Shown in pieces: positions 6,201 through 15,319 of a stretch of DNA of 64,000 nucleotides. Under the pieces are notes generated by a model, which made no database searches, was not told the origin of the DNA, and saw nothing but the letters and a program-made list of their open reading frames with translations. The translations under genes were made by a program, and so were the position numbers. The stretch spans positions 62,001 through 126,000 of the forward strand of contig JAZRDR010000010.1 of assembly GCA_045660445.1 (NCBI GenBank), given 5' to 3'. The stretch's first letter is position 1. Every line of letters starts with the position of its first letter. The stretch comes from Faeciplasma sp045660445 (GTDB taxonomy: Bacteria; Bacillota; Clostridia; Oscillospirales; Ruminococcaceae).

Positions 6201-8577
6201 TGTGCTGCCCGAGCTTGTTAAGGATGAGCTGTATAAGCGCGGAGTTCCAACCGATAAGCTTTTATATTGTGTAAAGGCTGATCTGGATGGAGAGGGAAGT
6301 TATATAGATGTGTATATAACGTTCACTGAATCTACTTTATACATTATAAAGGGCTATGAAGAATATAGACAGCTTAATGCCAAGGAACGCTTCAACGAAA
6401 AAGCACATAATATTCCGATTTTAAAGAGCTTTGTTTCAGGCCTTGTAATTCCTGAAATGATAAGCTATAAGACTGTTGACTATGATGAATATGATATTGG
6501 AAAAATAAAGCGTATTTACGTTGACCGTCATCATAACTCAGCAAGACTTATTCTTACTCTTTTAAACGACGGAGAAATCGAAAATCTTGAAGAGAATTAT
6601 TCCCGTGACGACAGATTCGACAGTGAACATAAAAATGTTCCGATTGCAAGATTCTCCTTGGGATTTGCCGAAAAATTCGAAAAATTCTGTGACAGAGTAA
6701 ATCATACTCATCGTCACGAAGAACTCGATGATACGCTTCTTGATAGTGTTAAAACACACTGTCCTATATGTCATCAGCCTTATCCTGATCCTAACCGCCC
6801 TGTTTGTCCCAGATGTGTAGACAGACGTTCAGTAACAAAGCGTTTGGCAGGAATGTTTAAAGACTTTAAAGGCGCGATCTTATTGATCTTTATGACGATT
6901 CTTCTTTCAAATGCATTGGCAGTAATTTCGCCTTGGTTTGGTTCCAAGCTTTTATACGACGATGTTTTGACTGAAGGCGGAAAATATTACGGCCAGGTTT
7001 TGTTTGTAATAATGCTGATGTTCTTAACCGATATTTTGGGTAAGCTTACAGGTATTATCTCTGGTGTTGTAACGGCAAAGGTCGTTCCTAAGGTAACTCA
7101 TCAGTTAAGAAGTAAAATATTCTCATCTATGCAGAAGCTTTCGCTTCAATTCTTCACAAGCAAGCAGACGGGTTCTTTGATGTCTCGCGTTGACAGAGAC
7201 TCGAATAACGTTTATAACTTCTTTGTTGATATCGTGCCTTATGGTGTCGCAAACATTGTTAAGCTTGTCGGCGTTGCAGCCATCATGTTTATGCTTAGCC
7301 CTGTGCTCGCGTTGCTCATAATCCTGATTGTTTTCGTTGTTTTGGCTGTTGATAACTATCTTTACAGATCCCAGCGTAAGCTTTATCGCAAGCTCGATGT
7401 TGCAATGCGCAGCCTTAACTCTGTTTTGTCCGACGTTATGAACGGTCAGCGAGTTGTTAAGAGCTTTGCTAAGGAGCAAAAGGAAATTCGACGCTATAAC
7501 CGCAAGAACAAAGATGCTTATGAAGTTAACAGCAGAATCAATCACCGTATAGAAAACACCATTCCATTTGTTTGGAGCTTCTATAGACTTATTAGTACAG
7601 GTCTATTCTGTTTTGGCTGCTTCCTTGTTATTAGAGGATATTTTAAATACGGTACGCTTACTGCTTTGCTTTCATACACCAACATGATCTACGAGCCTAT
7701 TGACTTCTTCATGTGGATAGGTGACAGATATGCAAGATGTATGGATGCTGCATCCCGCATGTTCGAAATTTTGGACGCTAAGCCTACTGTTGCTGAATCA
7801 AATGAAGCTGTAAGATTCGATTCCTTTAAGGGCGATATCGAATTTAAAAACGTTTCGTTTGAATACGAAGCCGGCCGTCAGATCCTTAAAAACCTTTCGT
7901 TCAAGGTTGAGGGTGGACAGATGTTCGGTATCGTTGGTAAAACAGGTGCAGGTAAGTCAACTATTATCAACCTCATGGCGCGTTTATATGACGTATCCGG
8001 TGGCGAGATAACGATAGATGGTGTTCCGATCAAAAAGATCGCAACTGAAGATCTTCGTAGAAATATCGGTATCGTTTCGCAGGAAACTTATCTCTTTATT
8101 GGCACTGTTGCCGACAACATTCGATATGCAAAGCCTGATGCTACCATTGAAGAGGTTATCGAAGCTGCGAAGAGCGCTAATGCACACGAATTCATAACCA
8201 AGCTTCCCGATGGATATAACACAAAGATCGGTTCAGGCGGTGTATCGCTTTCGGGCGGTGAACGTCAAAGAATCTCTATTGCCCGTGCTATAATTCAGAA
8301 CCCAAGCATTCTCATTCTCGACGAAGCAACTGCTTCGATGGATACTCGTACCGAACGCAAGATACAAGTTGCTATCGATGCTCTTAAGGAAGGTAGAACG
8401 ATCATATCAATCGCTCACAGACTTTCCACACTTCGTGATGCCGATATGCTTTGCGTTATTGAACACGGTGAACTTAAAGAACTTGGCACACACGATGCAC
8501 TTATTCGTCAGAAGGGCAAATATTTCGAGCTTTACAGGCTTCAGTCTGATGCCTTAAAGTTTATTGAAATGGGCTGA
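6187..8577 (+). CDS. ABC half-exporter with N-terminal PH-like domain and zinc ribbon
   Basis: A 796-residue protein with an unusual build. Residues about 1-185 form a soluble region rich in beta strands (FTESTLYIIKG ... KIKRIYVDR ... ARLILTLL) that looks like a bacterial PH-like domain ending in a helix. A zinc ribbon follows (CPIC near 192, CPRC near 207). Residues about 225-500 are a six-helix type-IV ABC exporter domain. Residues about 530-790 are the nucleotide-binding domain with Walker A GKTGAGKST near 584, signature LSGGERQR near 688 and Walker B ILILDEAT near 708. It probably forms a heterodimer with the similar protein at 9187; the substrate is unknown. No C39 peptidase domain is present. 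The ATG has GGAGGG six bases upstream. Confidence 0.85.
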   Translation: MKYFDVLPELVKDELYKRGVPTDKLLYCVKADLDGEGSYIDVYITFTESTLYIIKGYEEYRQLNAKERFNEKAHNIPILKSFVSGLVIPEMISYKTVDYDEYDIGKIKRIYVDRHHNSARLILTLLNDGEIENLEENYSRDDRFDSEHKNVPIARFSLGFAEKFEKFCDRVNHTHRHEELDDTLLDSVKTHCPICHQPYPDPNRPVCPRCVDRRSVTKRLAGMFKDFKGAILLIFMTILLSNALAVISPWFGSKLLYDDVLTEGGKYYGQVLFVIMLMFLTDILGKLTGIISGVVTAKVVPKVTHQLRSKIFSSMQKLSLQFFTSKQTGSLMSRVDRDSNNVYNFFVDIVPYGVANIVKLVGVAAIMFMLSPVLALLIILIVFVVLAVDNYLYRSQRKLYRKLDVAMRSLNSVLSDVMNGQRVVKSFAKEQKEIRRYNRKNKDAYEVNSRINHRIENTIPFVWSFYRLISTGLFCFGCFLVIRGYFKYGTLTALLSYTNMIYEPIDFFMWIGDRYARCMDAASRMFEILDAKPTVAESNEAVRFDSFKGDIEFKNVSFEYEAGRQILKNLSFKVEGGQMFGIVGKTGAGKSTIINLMARLYDVSGGEITIDGVPIKKIATEDLRRNIGIVSQETYLFIGTVADNIRYAKPDATIEEVIEAAKSANAHEFITKLPDGYNTKIGSGGVSLSGGERQRISIARAIIQNPSILILDEATASMDTRTERKIQVAIDALKEGRTIISIAHRLSTLRDADMLCVIEHGELKELGTHDALIRQKGKYFELYRLQSDALKFIEMG

Positions 8578-8604
8578 CGCTTTTGAAAAGGAGGACTGCC
8601 TAAT

Positions 8605-9153
8605 ATGGATAATTCAGCTAAGAAAGAATTGGAACTAGAAAAGTTTGAAATTGACAGACTTATCATTTTAGATCCAAAAGCTTTAAAGTTTTATAAGGAT
8701 GAGAGCGATTTTATTTCCTTGGAGTTCGGCGGTGAAAAATATTTCAATGTCCGTCTCACACGCTTGATCCCGTTCTATTCTAAGACTACATATATAAGTG
8801 TTGCTTATGAAAACGACGAACGCGAATTTAAAGAGATCGGCGTTATCAAGGATATGAAAGAACTTGATGACGAGCAGTTTACAATGCTTGATGAGTATTT
8901 AGAATATAAATACTATATGCCCGAGATAACAAAGGTTCACTCGATAAAGGATAACTCACGCGGATTTATCTTTGTTGATGTTGACACAACATCGGGAAGA
9001 AAAACTCTTTGCATAAGAGACTGGTACTCTAATTTTAGACTTTTGAGCGAAAAATTCTTATACGCTTCAGACGTTGACGGAAATAAGTATTTCTGCGACG
9101 ATATTGCAAAGCTTGATAAAAAGAGCTTGGCAATTCTTGAAATTTACATTTAA
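8605..9153 (+). CDS. DUF1854 domain protein
   Basis: A 182-residue soluble protein matching my recollection of the DUF1854 pattern: an N-terminal region with FISLEFGGEKYFNVRLTRL, a middle PEITKVHSIKD segment followed by GFIFVDVDTTSGRKTLCIRD, and a C-terminal DVDGNKYFCDDIAKLDKKS, where DVDGN-Y and the LDxxS ending are characteristic. DUF1854 genes are known to occur beside ABC transporters, including cyanophycin-associated ones; the biochemical role is undefined. Here it sits between the two ABC half-exporters, 27 bases after the first and 33 before the second, with a GGAGG binding site. It probably acts as a cytoplasmic accessory or regulator of the transporter. No cyanophycin gene is in the window. 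Confidence 0.75.
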   Translation: MDNSAKKELELEKFEIDRLIILDPKALKFYKDESDFISLEFGGEKYFNVRLTRLIPFYSKTTYISVAYENDEREFKEIGVIKDMKELDDEQFTMLDEYLEYKYYMPEITKVHSIKDNSRGFIFVDVDTTSGRKTLCIRDWYSNFRLLSEKFLYASDVDGNKYFCDDIAKLDKKSLAILEIYI

Positions 9154-9186
9154 TATATTTCCCTTACGGAAGGGGTGATTATCAGT

Positions 9187-11397
9187 ATGAATTTAAAACT
9201 TTCAGCGCCTGAAGGCATTGATATAGAATCGTTAGTATTCTCGCTGCCATTTAACCTTAATATCTCCGAAAGAAAGGTTGACGGACATTTGTGCGTTACC
9301 CGCGAAGAGATTATGGTATATATTAACGGTAAGCTTAAAGAGACCATCGAATTTAATGCTTTCGAAGAATATGCCTGCGAACAGCTTATCGGTTGCTCAA
9401 TGATGGTTGGCAGAGTCAACGATAAGGACGTTAAATGTATTTGTGCATTTACTCAGGATCATTTCGTTGCATTCGCAGAACTGTGCAAGCTTTTAAACCA
9501 CTATTTAACGACGGGTAATTTTATCACCGAAAGCGATATCGACGAGCCCAAGTGTCCAAAATGTCACTTGCCGCTCGATGGATATTCAGAATGCCCGTAT
9601 TGTCAGTCAAAAATTAAGGTGTTCTCTAAACTTTTAAAGAGAGTTGGCCCTTATAAAAAGCCGTTTGCGATCGCTATTTTGTGTACGATAATCGCACAGC
9701 TTTTAAGCGTTATCGAGCCTTATGTAAACAGAATCCTCGTTGATGAATATGTTCAGCCTATGAACACTTCGAATTGGACAGGATTTGGTTTACTTTGCGG
9801 TTCAATGTTTGCTATAGTTATTATCAACACGATCTTAGACTATATCAACATGAAGGCCAGCCACTATGTTGCCCTTAATTTGAGCCAGGATTTAAGACAG
9901 GACGTTTTTAACAAAACTCTTGATCTTTCAATGTCCTCGATCTCAAAGAAGACAGCCGGCGAGCTTATCAACCGTGTATCTAACGACGCTAATAAGCTTC
10001 AGAGCTTTATAACAGATAACGGTAAGAACGCAATCGTAAGAATCATGTCGTTGATCATCATCTCGATAATCCTTTTCGTGATGAACTGGAAGCTTGCGTT
10101 GATGGCAATTTTGCCGATTCCTTTGGCTGTATTGATCGTTAAGAAGCTCTTCAACGTTATACACATGCATTTCGGCAGATCTTGGAGATTTAATAACCTT
10201 CATTCGCGCCTTTTGCATGATATTTTGAATGGTATCAGAGTTGTTAAGACCAATGGTACTGAAGAATATGAGATCCATCGTTATGAAGAGGCATCCGGCA
10301 AATGGGCAAGCGCCGCTTCAAGAGCTGAGGTTGTTTGGTCACTTATCTGGCCTCTTATCAACTTCGTAATGACAATAGGTCATTTCTTCGTTCTTTACTT
10401 TGGCGCAATGATGATTTTGAATCGAATTCCTGCGTTTGGAACAATGACACTAGGTCAGCTTATTCAGTTCACATCATATGTTTCGATGCTCTATAACCCG
10501 CTTCGCTGGTTAATGCAGTTGCCAAGAACTTTGGCTGACGTTTCTATCAGTGCTTCTAAGGTGTTTGAAATTTTAGAAGAGCAGACTGACGTTAGAGATG
10601 ACAAAGACAGCGTTGATCTTGATATCAACGGCGACATCGAGTTTAATCACGTATTCTTCGGATATAAGGTTTATAACCCTGTATTGAAGGATATCCACTG
10701 CAAGCTTGAACAAGGCAAAATGTATGGTATCGTGGGCCACTCAGGCGTAGGTAAGTCTACAATGATAAACCTTATTTTGAGACTTTATGATGCAACTCAG
10801 GGCTCTCTCAAGATCGATGGCGTTGACATTAAGAAGATATCTCAGCAAAGCTTGCGTTCGCAGGTTGGTGTTGTATTGCAGGAGACTTACCTATTTGAAG
10901 GAAGCATCCTTGACAATATTTCCTATGCTAAGCCCGATGCAACATTCGAGGAAATTATCGATGCTGCAAAGGTCGCACATGCGCACGAGTTTATTACAAA
11001 GCTTCCCGATGGTTACAACACTCGCGTTGGTAACAAGGGCCACACTCTTTCTGGTGGTGAGCGTCAGAGAATCGCTATCGCACGTGCAATCTTGCATAAC
11101 CCTAAGATCATCATTTTGGACGAAGCGACCGCTTCTTTGGACACCGAAACCGAGCGTCAGATCCAGGAAGGTCTTGGCGAGCTTTGCAAGGGCAGAACAA
11201 CAATCGCTATCGCTCACAGACTCTCTACACTTTCTAATGCTGACAGCCTAATCGTTTTGGACAAGGGCCGTCTTGCAGAAATGGGCTCGCACGATGAGCT
11301 TATGCGCAGCAAGGGCGTATATTACAATCTTGTAATGGCACAGCGCCAGACCACTAAGATGAAAAAAGCAGAAACTCCTGCTCCTGCAAAAGCATAA
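9187..11397 (+). CDS. Second ABC half-exporter with N-terminal PH-like domain and zinc ribbon
   Basis: A 736-residue paralogue of the protein at 6187 with the same order: a soluble beta-rich domain (residues about 1-115, including LCVTREEIMVYING and a final helix), a zinc ribbon (CPKC near 123 and CPYC near 136), a six-helix exporter domain (about 155-440) and a nucleotide-binding domain (Walker A GHSGVGKST near 517, signature LSGGERQR near 620, Walker B IIILDEAT). Both half-transporters keep full catalytic motifs, so both ATP sites of a heterodimer should be active. I chose ATG 9187 over the in-frame GTG 9175 because AAGGGGTG is then nine bases upstream. The tail is Ala/Pro/Lys-rich. A terminator follows at once, closing the operon. 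Confidence 0.85.
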   Translation: MNLKLSAPEGIDIESLVFSLPFNLNISERKVDGHLCVTREEIMVYINGKLKETIEFNAFEEYACEQLIGCSMMVGRVNDKDVKCICAFTQDHFVAFAELCKLLNHYLTTGNFITESDIDEPKCPKCHLPLDGYSECPYCQSKIKVFSKLLKRVGPYKKPFAIAILCTIIAQLLSVIEPYVNRILVDEYVQPMNTSNWTGFGLLCGSMFAIVIINTILDYINMKASHYVALNLSQDLRQDVFNKTLDLSMSSISKKTAGELINRVSNDANKLQSFITDNGKNAIVRIMSLIIISIILFVMNWKLALMAILPIPLAVLIVKKLFNVIHMHFGRSWRFNNLHSRLLHDILNGIRVVKTNGTEEYEIHRYEEASGKWASAASRAEVVWSLIWPLINFVMTIGHFFVLYFGAMMILNRIPAFGTMTLGQLIQFTSYVSMLYNPLRWLMQLPRTLADVSISASKVFEILEEQTDVRDDKDSVDLDINGDIEFNHVFFGYKVYNPVLKDIHCKLEQGKMYGIVGHSGVGKSTMINLILRLYDATQGSLKIDGVDIKKISQQSLRSQVGVVLQETYLFEGSILDNISYAKPDATFEEIIDAAKVAHAHEFITKLPDGYNTRVGNKGHTLSGGERQRIAIARAILHNPKIIILDEATASLDTETERQIQEGLGELCKGRTTIAIAHRLSTLSNADSLIVLDKGRLAEMGSHDELMRSKGVYYNLVMAQRQTTKMKKAETPAPAKA

Positions 11398-11404
11398 AAA
11401 AACA

Positions 11405-11433
11405 AACCACTCGCGTTTTGCGGGTGGTTTTTT
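11405..11433. terminator. Bidirectional intrinsic terminator
   Basis: AACCACTCGC (11405-11414) pairs with GCGGGTGGTT (11420-11429) around a five-base loop, with T-tracts in both directions. It serves the ABC operon on plus and the kinase gene on minus. Confidence 0.85.
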
Positions 11434-11438
11434 GCATA

Positions 11439-12245
11439 TTAAAATAGCTCATCAAGCAAACGATAGAATTCCATTTTCTCTTGATTTGGTTCAATTCCAA
11501 GCTTTTCGAACAAAAGGTCAGGTGAAAAGTTTTCATAAACTTTGCCGCCAAAAGTACCGTCAAAATTATGCTTAAGACTGCGATAACATATTGCTATATC
11601 TCGCCATTTGTCACCAACACCGGTATCGCCAAGATCGATGAAGCCGCTTATTTCGCCATTATTGATGAAAATATTGGGTAGGCAATAATCGCCATGAGAT
11701 AAAACAGGTTCACATTCCGGCTTATTTTCCACAAGCCAGATATACAAATCTTCGGGTGATTTGAAAAGCCCATTCTCGCCGAACGTGTCAGGTTCTACGT
11801 TGTCAAGATCATAAAGCTTTAAATCAACCTGACGTTTTGCAGCCTTAAGTTCATCATCTATATCGCGAATAACAGGACAGTCGGAGATATCAACGCTCCA
11901 AAGCATTTTAAGTCCGTTTGCTAAGTGCTCGCAAAGCTCATCGGGATGTTCAAGATAATATTCCTCGCAAGACATTTGTCCTTTAATACGTGACATTAGA
12001 AGATAGCACAGTCCATTTTCTTTTACAACGCATAACACCTTTGGCGAGGGGATTTTGCCCTCAAGCCAGCGCATAACGCTAACCATATCATCAAAGCGAT
12101 AGCTTTCTTTCTCTATCTTTAACGCCATATCTTCAAATGCCAAAACTGTTGAGCCTGACATTCCAATACCGTCAATAGAATAGGGGAGGTCTTTTATGAT
12201 TTTCTGTATTTCATCTGGAATGTATATGTTTTTGATGTCATCCAT
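11439..12245 (-). CDS. APH(3')-like aminoglycoside phosphotransferase family protein
   Basis: A 268-residue kinase of the aminoglycoside 3'-phosphotransferase family, the enzymes that transfer phosphate from ATP to the 3'-hydroxyl of kanamycin and neomycin. The catalytic loop is LSHGDYCLPNIF (HGDxxxxN) and the metal-binding loop GFIDLGDTGVGDKWRDIA, with a C-terminus ending FYRLLDELF that closely recalls APH(3')-III and its relatives. The N-terminal lobe has SGSTVLAF and ALKIEKE (ATP lysine). Length matches the family. It stands 24 bases behind asnB on the same strand. Resistance activity is plausible but unproven; it may be an intrinsic chromosomal homologue. Composition is like its neighbours, so there is no sign of recent transfer. 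Confidence 0.75.
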   Translation of the reverse strand: MDDIKNIYIPDEIQKIIKDLPYSIDGIGMSGSTVLAFEDMALKIEKESYRFDDMVSVMRWLEGKIPSPKVLCVVKENGLCYLLMSRIKGQMSCEEYYLEHPDELCEHLANGLKMLWSVDISDCPVIRDIDDELKAAKRQVDLKLYDLDNVEPDTFGENGLFKSPEDLYIWLVENKPECEPVLSHGDYCLPNIFINNGEISGFIDLGDTGVGDKWRDIAICYRSLKHNFDGTFGGKVYENFSPDLLFEKLGIEPNQEKMEFYRLLDELF

Positions 12246-12268
12246 TTACTTGTCATCCTAAATAAGCA

Positions 12269-14092
12269 TTATCCAAAATAAACTCCATACCAAACCAAGA
12301 AAGTATAAACTGTCCAGATCTTTCTTGAATAGTCATACTTGCCGTCTCGGTGATCCTTTAACAATGCAACAAGCTTCTCGCTGTTAAAGAATTTCTTGGT
12401 ATTTTCACTTTCAAAAGCAGTTTTAACTTTGTTAAAGTATTCATCCTCTTTCAGCCAAACCCTGATAGGAACAGGGAAGCCAAGCTTCTTTTTGTTTGCG
12501 GTTAAAGGAGGGCACGCCCTTAAAGCTGCTTTTCTCATAGCAAACTTAGTATTTTCCTTTGTAACACGGTATCTCTTGGGGATACGCTCAGCAAGCGCCA
12601 TAACCTCTTTATCAAGGAAGGGAACACGAAGCTCAAGTGAGTTTGCCATACTCATTTTGTCAGCTTTTAAAAGGATGTCACCGGTCATCCAAAGATTAAG
12701 ATCTAAATACTGCATCTTTGTAACGTTATCCTTGCCTTTAACCTTATCGTAGAACGGCTTTGTTATTTCCATTGCCCTTGGAGCATCAGTCTTTATCGAA
12801 AGTATATCCTTTCTTTCACTTTCAGAGAAGATATATGCGTTACCGATAAATCTTTCTTCTAAGTCCTTGCTTCGTCTTATAAGGAAGTTAACACCGCGCT
12901 TTGCAGGAAGCTTTGATGCGATCGCGCCGATACCTTTTCTTATAGGCTTGGGAATGGTATTATAGAATGCCATATCGTCGGGCTCTTTATAGATGTTGTA
13001 ACCACCGAAGATCTCATCAGCACCTTCACCACTTAAAACAACCTTAACTCTTTCGCTTGCAAGCTTGCAAACAAAGAAGAGCGCTACTGCTGCAGGGTCA
13101 GCCAAAGGCTCATCCATGTGATACTGGATCTTTGCAAAATTGCCCCAATATTCTTCAGGTGTGATAACTTTAGAGATGTTTTCTTTTCCGATGAACTTCG
13201 AGAATTCCTTGGCATATCCTATCTCGTTGTATTTTTCATCCTCGCCAAAACCAACTGTAAAGGTTTTGTCAACGTTAGCAACTGCCGCAACATAGCTCGA
13301 GTCGACACCGCTTGATAAGAAACTGCCAACCTCGACGTCAGCGATCTTGTGAGCCTCGACAGAGTTTTTGAATGCGTCGGAGATCATATCGACCCATTCA
13401 TCTAATTCAGGTTTTTCATCAGCATTAAAGTTAATATCCCAATATCTTTCAGTTGTCAGCTTTCCATCTTTATATGTAAAGCAATGAGCTGGCAAAAGCT
13501 TATAAACTCCTTTAAAGAAAGTCTCAACACAAGGTGAGTATTGGAATGTCAAATAATTTTCAAGAGCTGTTTCATTAAGTTCTTTATTAAAATTAGGGTG
13601 ATGCAAAAAACTCTTGATTTCAGAGCCAAATATGAATGTATCATTCATAGTAGCATAGTACATCGGCTTAATTCCAAAGAAATCACGTGCTCCAAAAAGC
13701 TCTTTGGTGTTTTTGTTCCAGATCACAAAGGCAAACATTCCACGAAGCTTGTTAAGCATTTTTTTGCCCCATTGTTCATATCCGTGAATGAGTACTTCCG
13801 AGTCGGTGTTTGTTGCAAACTTATGTCCGCATTCTATAAGCTCCTCGCGAAGGATCTGATAATTATATATTTCGCCGTTGAAGACAAGCACAATGCTCTT
13901 ATCCTCGTTAAATAAGGGCTGATGACCTTGTGAAAGATCTATAATAGACAATCGTCTGAATCCTAATGCCACATTTTCATCTAAATATTTACCCTCAGAG
14001 TCGGGCCCGCGATGAATGATAGAGTCCATCATATTTTGCAAAACAGGAGTAGCATCCTTAAGATTATTTGTAAAACCAACAAAACCGCACAT
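12269..14092 (-). CDS. asnB: Asparagine synthase (glutamine-hydrolysing) AsnB
   Basis: A 607-residue two-domain enzyme making asparagine from aspartate, ATP and glutamine. The N-terminal class II glutamine amidotransferase domain starts at MCGFVGF, with Cys2 the nucleophile exposed after Met removal, and contains RRLSIIDLSQGHQPL and FNGEIYNY. The synthetase domain has the pyrophosphate loop SSGVDSSY and the VLSGEGADEIFGGY motif. Length is normal. It is the first gene of an asnB-kinase pair. AsnB homologues in Clostridia can also amidate cell-wall peptides, but the size and motifs here fit a standard asparagine synthase. I found no convincing promoter upstream. Confidence 0.93.
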   Translation of the reverse strand: MCGFVGFTNNLKDATPVLQNMMDSIIHRGPDSEGKYLDENVALGFRRLSIIDLSQGHQPLFNEDKSIVLVFNGEIYNYQILREELIECGHKFATNTDSEVLIHGYEQWGKKMLNKLRGMFAFVIWNKNTKELFGARDFFGIKPMYYATMNDTFIFGSEIKSFLHHPNFNKELNETALENYLTFQYSPCVETFFKGVYKLLPAHCFTYKDGKLTTERYWDINFNADEKPELDEWVDMISDAFKNSVEAHKIADVEVGSFLSSGVDSSYVAAVANVDKTFTVGFGEDEKYNEIGYAKEFSKFIGKENISKVITPEEYWGNFAKIQYHMDEPLADPAAVALFFVCKLASERVKVVLSGEGADEIFGGYNIYKEPDDMAFYNTIPKPIRKGIGAIASKLPAKRGVNFLIRRSKDLEERFIGNAYIFSESERKDILSIKTDAPRAMEITKPFYDKVKGKDNVTKMQYLDLNLWMTGDILLKADKMSMANSLELRVPFLDKEVMALAERIPKRYRVTKENTKFAMRKAALRACPPLTANKKKLGFPVPIRVWLKEDEYFNKVKTAFESENTKKFFNSEKLVALLKDHRDGKYDYSRKIWTVYTFLVWYGVYFG

Positions 14093-14229
14093 AAGATATC
14101 CTCGCTTTATCTCAATTGAATATGTTCAAAATATATTTCTAACCTATACATTATAACTAATATCTATGATTATTTCAAGTCAATTATAAAAGATATAGTT
14201 ACACTTAAGTTACAATTTTCGCAATTGTC

Positions 14230-14258
14230 TTGAAACTTAGAATGTTTTTATATATAAT
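14230..14258 (+). promoter_or_regulatory. Sigma-A type promoter of the SGNH hydrolase gene
   Basis: TTGAAA (14230-14235) and TATAAT (14253-14258) are 17 bases apart; the gene starts at 14297. Confidence 0.75.
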
Positions 14259-14296
14259 AGACATGATGTTAAATTTAATTGATGTGGAGGACCACT

Positions 14297-15145
14297 ATGG
14301 GCGATTACAATAAAAAACCACGCCGAGTAAGATATCATTTCAGTCTTGTATTTTTTGCAGCTGTATTTATATTCGGCTTTATGTTTTATAAATACATGAC
14401 AGAAACGACTCTTGAGGATGTTTTAGCAAACGGAACAGATTCCGATACTATTGGCGTTTTGGATGATGTTGATGATGCTCCCGTTCAAGGCGATATCGAT
14501 CAACCGAATGATGATCAGCAGGGAAGCGAAGAGGGAATTATCAACCCCGTTCCCGAAAGCGAAGCTAAATCTGCTGATTACCTGAATTCGTGTATTTTTG
14601 TTGGCGATTCTATAACATACGGCTTAGCGTCATATAATGTCGTTCCGCCGGCTAACGTATATGCAAGTATGTCTATGAGCATTTCAAAGGTTGAAACCGG
14701 AAAGATCGATACTCAATACGGCGAGATGACCATAGCTGAAGCCTTGCAGCTTAAACAGCCTGAGAATATATATGTAATGCTTGGGTCAAACGGCGCCGCC
14801 TTCATGAGCGTTAATGATATGTATCAGTCGTTCTCTTCATTTATGAAGATCGTTTCAGAGATCTGTCCTGAATCGAATATATACATCTTAAGTGTTCCAC
14901 CTGTAACTGCCGAAAAAGAATCCTCTACAGAGACTCCGATTTCTAATGCTGACCTTGATGAGTTCAATACTAAGATCTTAGAATATGCAAACAGAAACGA
15001 GATGTATTATGTTGACATTTCTGCGGCTCTTAAAGATGAGTCCGGAAAGCTGCCCGAAAATGATGCTGAAAATGACGGATTGCATTTAAAATATTCTGCA
15101 TATGAGAAGCTTGTTAATTATGTTTTAACTCATACTGTTGGATAA
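14297..15145 (+). CDS. Membrane-anchored SGNH/GDSL-family hydrolase
   Basis: A 282-residue protein with a short basic cytoplasmic tail, one transmembrane segment (residues about 16-35, lacking a clear cleavage site), an acidic extracytoplasmic linker and an SGNH hydrolase domain from about residue 90. Block I is FVGDSITYG with the nucleophile Ser, block III is MLGSNGA (Asn), and the final Asp/His pair appears in DGLHLKYSAYEK. The family includes esterases, lipases and carbohydrate deacetylases acting outside the cell; the substrate is not evident. I chose ATG 14297 because GGAGG lies six bases upstream; ATG 14282 in frame precedes that site. Terminator-like hairpin follows at 15200. Confidence 0.8.
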   Translation: MGDYNKKPRRVRYHFSLVFFAAVFIFGFMFYKYMTETTLEDVLANGTDSDTIGVLDDVDDAPVQGDIDQPNDDQQGSEEGIINPVPESEAKSADYLNSCIFVGDSITYGLASYNVVPPANVYASMSMSISKVETGKIDTQYGEMTIAEALQLKQPENIYVMLGSNGAAFMSVNDMYQSFSSFMKIVSEICPESNIYILSVPPVTAEKESSTETPISNADLDEFNTKILEYANRNEMYYVDISAALKDESGKLPENDAENDGLHLKYSAYEKLVNYVLTHTVG

Positions 15146-15199
15146 AACGCTTTTAAATGCGCGGTTTAACCTGCTATAAAGCGAAAACACTTTACACGT

Positions 15200-15231
15200 A
15201 AGCGCTGTCACGAAATCGTGGCGGCGCTTTT
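15200..15231 (+). terminator. Intrinsic terminator after the SGNH hydrolase gene
   Basis: AAGCGCTGTCACGA and TCGTGGCGGCGCTT form a 14 bp stem (with two wobble pairs) closed by a two-base AA interval, followed by a short TTTT tract. Confidence 0.7.
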
Positions 15232-15319
15232 GTCAAGCTGTTTTGCATTACATATTTTAAACAAAATCACTTGTGCATAATAGCCAAAATGAAGCTTTCA
15301 TTTCTATATGAATTACTCC

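Noticed and set aside
10787..11251. 154-codon frame in another phase within the second ABC gene
   Set aside because: It overlaps the conserved ATP-binding domain; its composition is that of a shifted frame and it has no start signal.
11439..12245. Recently acquired mobile resistance gene
   Set aside because: No transposase, integrase, attachment site or flanking repeat is visible and base composition looks like the surroundings.
14150..14183. Promoter for asnB on the minus strand (TTGACT and TATAAT)
   Set aside because: The two boxes are 22 bases apart, too far for a normal sigma-A promoter.
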